Below are positions 62,742-64,000 of a DNA stretch of 64,000 nucleotides, one piece after another. Made by a program: the position numbers and the translations under genes. Every line of letters begins with the position of its first letter. The first letter of the stretch is position 1. Under the pieces are notes generated by a model. That model did no database searches. It was given only the letters and a program-made list of their open reading frames with translations, and was not told where the DNA came from. The stretch spans positions 79,843 through 143,842 of the forward strand of contig NZ_JBJNRJ010000007.1 of assembly GCF_046233715.1 (NCBI RefSeq), in the 5' to 3' direction. This DNA comes from Trujillonella humicola (GTDB taxonomy: Bacteria; Actinomycetota; Actinomycetes; Mycobacteriales; Geodermatophilaceae).

Positions 62742-63391
62742 GCCTGCGGGTCGCGGTCGCCGACGACGCGGTGCTGATGCGCCGGGGCGTCAGCCGGCTG
62801 CTGGACAGCTGCGGGCTGGACGTCGTCGCGGAGGTCGGCACGGCCGAGGACCTCCTCCAGGTGGCCGCCGCCGACCACCTGGACGCCGCGGTGGTCGACA
62901 TCCGGATGCCGCCCACGCACACCGACGAGGGCGTGCGGGCGCTGGAGGCCCTGCGCGCGGCAGGGTCGCCGGTCGGTGTGCTGCTGCTGTCGATGTACGT
63001 GTCGGTGCCCTCGGCGCTGCGCGTCCTCGCCGTCGGCCGGGGCACCGGCTACCTGCTCAAGGAGCGCGTCGCCGACGAGCGGACGCTGGCCGACGCGGTC
63101 GGAACGGTCGCCGCCGGCGGATCGGTGGTCGACCCCGAGCTGGTCGCCGTCCTCTCGGCGCAGCGCGCCACCCTGCGGGCGCTCGACACCCTCACCGAGC
63201 GGGAGCGCGACGTCGTCCGGCTGATGGCCGAGGGGCGGTCCAACCGGGGTATCGCCACCGCGCTGTTCGTGGGGGTCAAGACGGTGGAGACCCACATCGC
63301 GCACATCATGCTCAAGCTCGGGATCGACGAGTCCGACGACGACCACCGGCGCGTGCTCGCCGTGCTGCGCTGGCTCGGCCGCCCGACCTGA
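62738..63391 (+). CDS. NarL/LuxR-family response regulator
   Basis: The 217-residue regulator has a receiver (VADDAVL, Asp in VVDIRMPPTHTDEG, Lys in LLKERVADE) and LuxR helix-turn-helix (LTERERDVVRLMAEGRSNRGIATALF). GTG 62738 overlaps the kinase stop by 4 bp. The PPTHTDEG loop matches that of the regulator at 44871, which suggests related systems. Confidence 0.92.
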   Translation: MSLRVAVADDAVLMRRGVSRLLDSCGLDVVAEVGTAEDLLQVAAADHLDAAVVDIRMPPTHTDEGVRALEALRAAGSPVGVLLLSMYVSVPSALRVLAVGRGTGYLLKERVADERTLADAVGTVAAGGSVVDPELVAVLSAQRATLRALDTLTERERDVVRLMAEGRSNRGIATALFVGVKTVETHIAHIMLKLGIDESDDDHRRVLAVLRWLGRPT

Positions 63392-63472
63392 TCGACCTCC
63401 CGCCGACGCCGGCTCGAGCGCGGTCGCGGGACGGCCACGGGAAGGGGACTGCGCAGCCGCACCGGGCGGTCC

Positions 63473-63478
63473 TACGCT
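63473..63478 (+). promoter_or_regulatory. Leaderless -10 box of MmcQ/YjbR gene
   Basis: TACGCT is followed by 7 nt and GTG 63486. Confidence 0.5.
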
Positions 63479-63485
63479 GCCGGTC

Positions 63486-63941
63486 GTGACCGCTGACCGG
63501 CCGGCCCGCGTCGAGGACGTGCACGAGCTCGCGCTGGCCATGCCGCACGTCACCGTCGTCGACGGCGGCAAGGGCAACGCGATCTACCAGGTCGGCGGCA
63601 AGTCGTTCGTCTTCTTCCGGACGCCGCGGCCGGACGCCGTCGACCCGGAGACGGGGGAGCGGCTGACCGACGTCATCGTGTTCTGGGTGGAGTCCGAGGC
63701 CGACAAGCTGGCGCTGGTGCAGGACGGGTCGACGCCGTTCTTCACCACCCCGCACTTCGACGGGCACCCGTCCGTGCTGGTGCGCGCCTCGCGACTGGAG
63801 GAGCTCAGCCGGCAGGAGCTGGCCGAGGTGGTGCAGGACGCCTGGCTGGCGCAGGCCTCCCGCCGGCGGGCCGCCTGGCTGGCCGAGCACGGGTCCTGGT
63901 ACTACAGCCGCACTTCGTCGGCTGCACCCCTTCGAACGTAG
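63486..63941 (+). CDS. MmcQ/YjbR-family protein
   Basis: The 151-residue protein has the YjbR (double-wing DNA-binding-like) fold: VEDVHELALAMPHVTVVDGGKGNAIYQVGGKSFVFFRTP, then FTTPHFDGHPSVLVRASRLEELSRQELAEVVQDAW. The function is unknown; DNA binding has been suggested for the family. It is monocistronic with a leaderless promoter. Confidence 0.85.
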   Translation: MTADRPARVEDVHELALAMPHVTVVDGGKGNAIYQVGGKSFVFFRTPRPDAVDPETGERLTDVIVFWVESEADKLALVQDGSTPFFTTPHFDGHPSVLVRASRLEELSRQELAEVVQDAWLAQASRRRAAWLAEHGSWYYSRTSSAAPLRT

Positions 63942-64000
63942 TGACAGCGGCGGGCCCGGGCCTGGTGTCTGCGGCGCCAGAAGGACCAGCTCAGGACATG
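63942..64000 (+). other. End of window, no feature seen
   Basis: The last 59 bases hold no recognised element. An ATG forms the last three bases and may or may not start a gene outside the window. Confidence 0.5.

Overview
The window is very G+C-rich actinobacterial chromosome. Third codon positions are almost all G or C, GTG starts are common, and neighbouring genes often overlap by 4 bp (GTGA or ATGA). Several features suggest the family Geodermatophilaceae (Blastococcus, Geodermatophilus, Modestobacter) or a close relative: mycothiol-type genes, a CtaJ-like oxidase subunit, NarL/DesK two-component systems and apparently leaderless -10 boxes 6-7 nt before start codons. The family is an inference; actinobacterium is secure. 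The assembly is a draft. Three runs of exactly ten N (6074, 13626, 22019) sit between poly-G on the left and poly-C on the right, which looks like contig ends rather than real DNA.

Layout. 1-5.9 kb: thioesterase, YccF protein, flavodiiron-like hydrolase, and an AfsR/SARP regulator divergent from a methyltransferase. 6.2-10.8 kb: a MenE-sized acyl-CoA ligase and a thiolase converge on a bioY-bioM-bioN-MOSC operon, which recalls the biotin-regulated yhfU-yhfT-yhfS group of Bacillus. 11.3-22 kb: roadblock protein, degenerate sugar-type ABC ATPase, alpha-glucosidase, truncated haemoglobin O, MFS exporter, MscS channel, prolyl oligopeptidase, HNH nuclease, SCO6745-family protein. 22-28.8 kb: kynureninase, CtaJ, DUF5130, DUF4349 lipoprotein, aminopeptidase N and an Rv2466c-type DsbA protein. 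Many of these genes, with rpiB at 41.9 kb, match the M. tuberculosis Rv2465c-Rv2471 neighbourhood.

29.6-38.7 kb is the highlight. It is a compact minus-strand operon running sbnA-like, tandem carrier domains plus a Pls-type six-helix terminal domain, adenylation-carrier NRPS, TauD-type dioxygenase, sbnB-like, and 4'-phosphopantetheinyl transferase. SbnA and SbnB make L-2,3-diaminopropionate (Dap). The membrane terminal domain is that of epsilon-poly-lysine-type synthetases. The cluster therefore probably makes a Dap-based, possibly hydroxylated, isopeptide or homopolymer. It lies within an otherwise conserved housekeeping neighbourhood, and the Pls-type gene carries a probable frameshift in a G-rich linker.

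39.3-64 kb holds an M1-like lipoprotein, an MBL hydrolase, rpiB, an MDMPI/DinB-fold protein, an Eis-type acetyltransferase, a winged-helix regulator, three NarL-type two-component systems (one arranged regulator-kinase-regulator), a lipoprotein, an ECF sigma factor with a SnoaL domain, an MMPL exporter, a cytoplasmic amide/branched-chain-type binding protein, a GAF-ANTAR regulator with a coupled partner, CPBP protease, DUF4190, NRDE and MmcQ/YjbR proteins. Notable non-coding elements are a perfect 26-bp inverted repeat between convergent genes (49858-49918), a dispersed GC-rich repeat (about 15355 and 42977-43085), and tandem palindromic repeats before the MMPL gene. I recognised no rRNA, tRNA, CRISPR array, transposase or phage gene.
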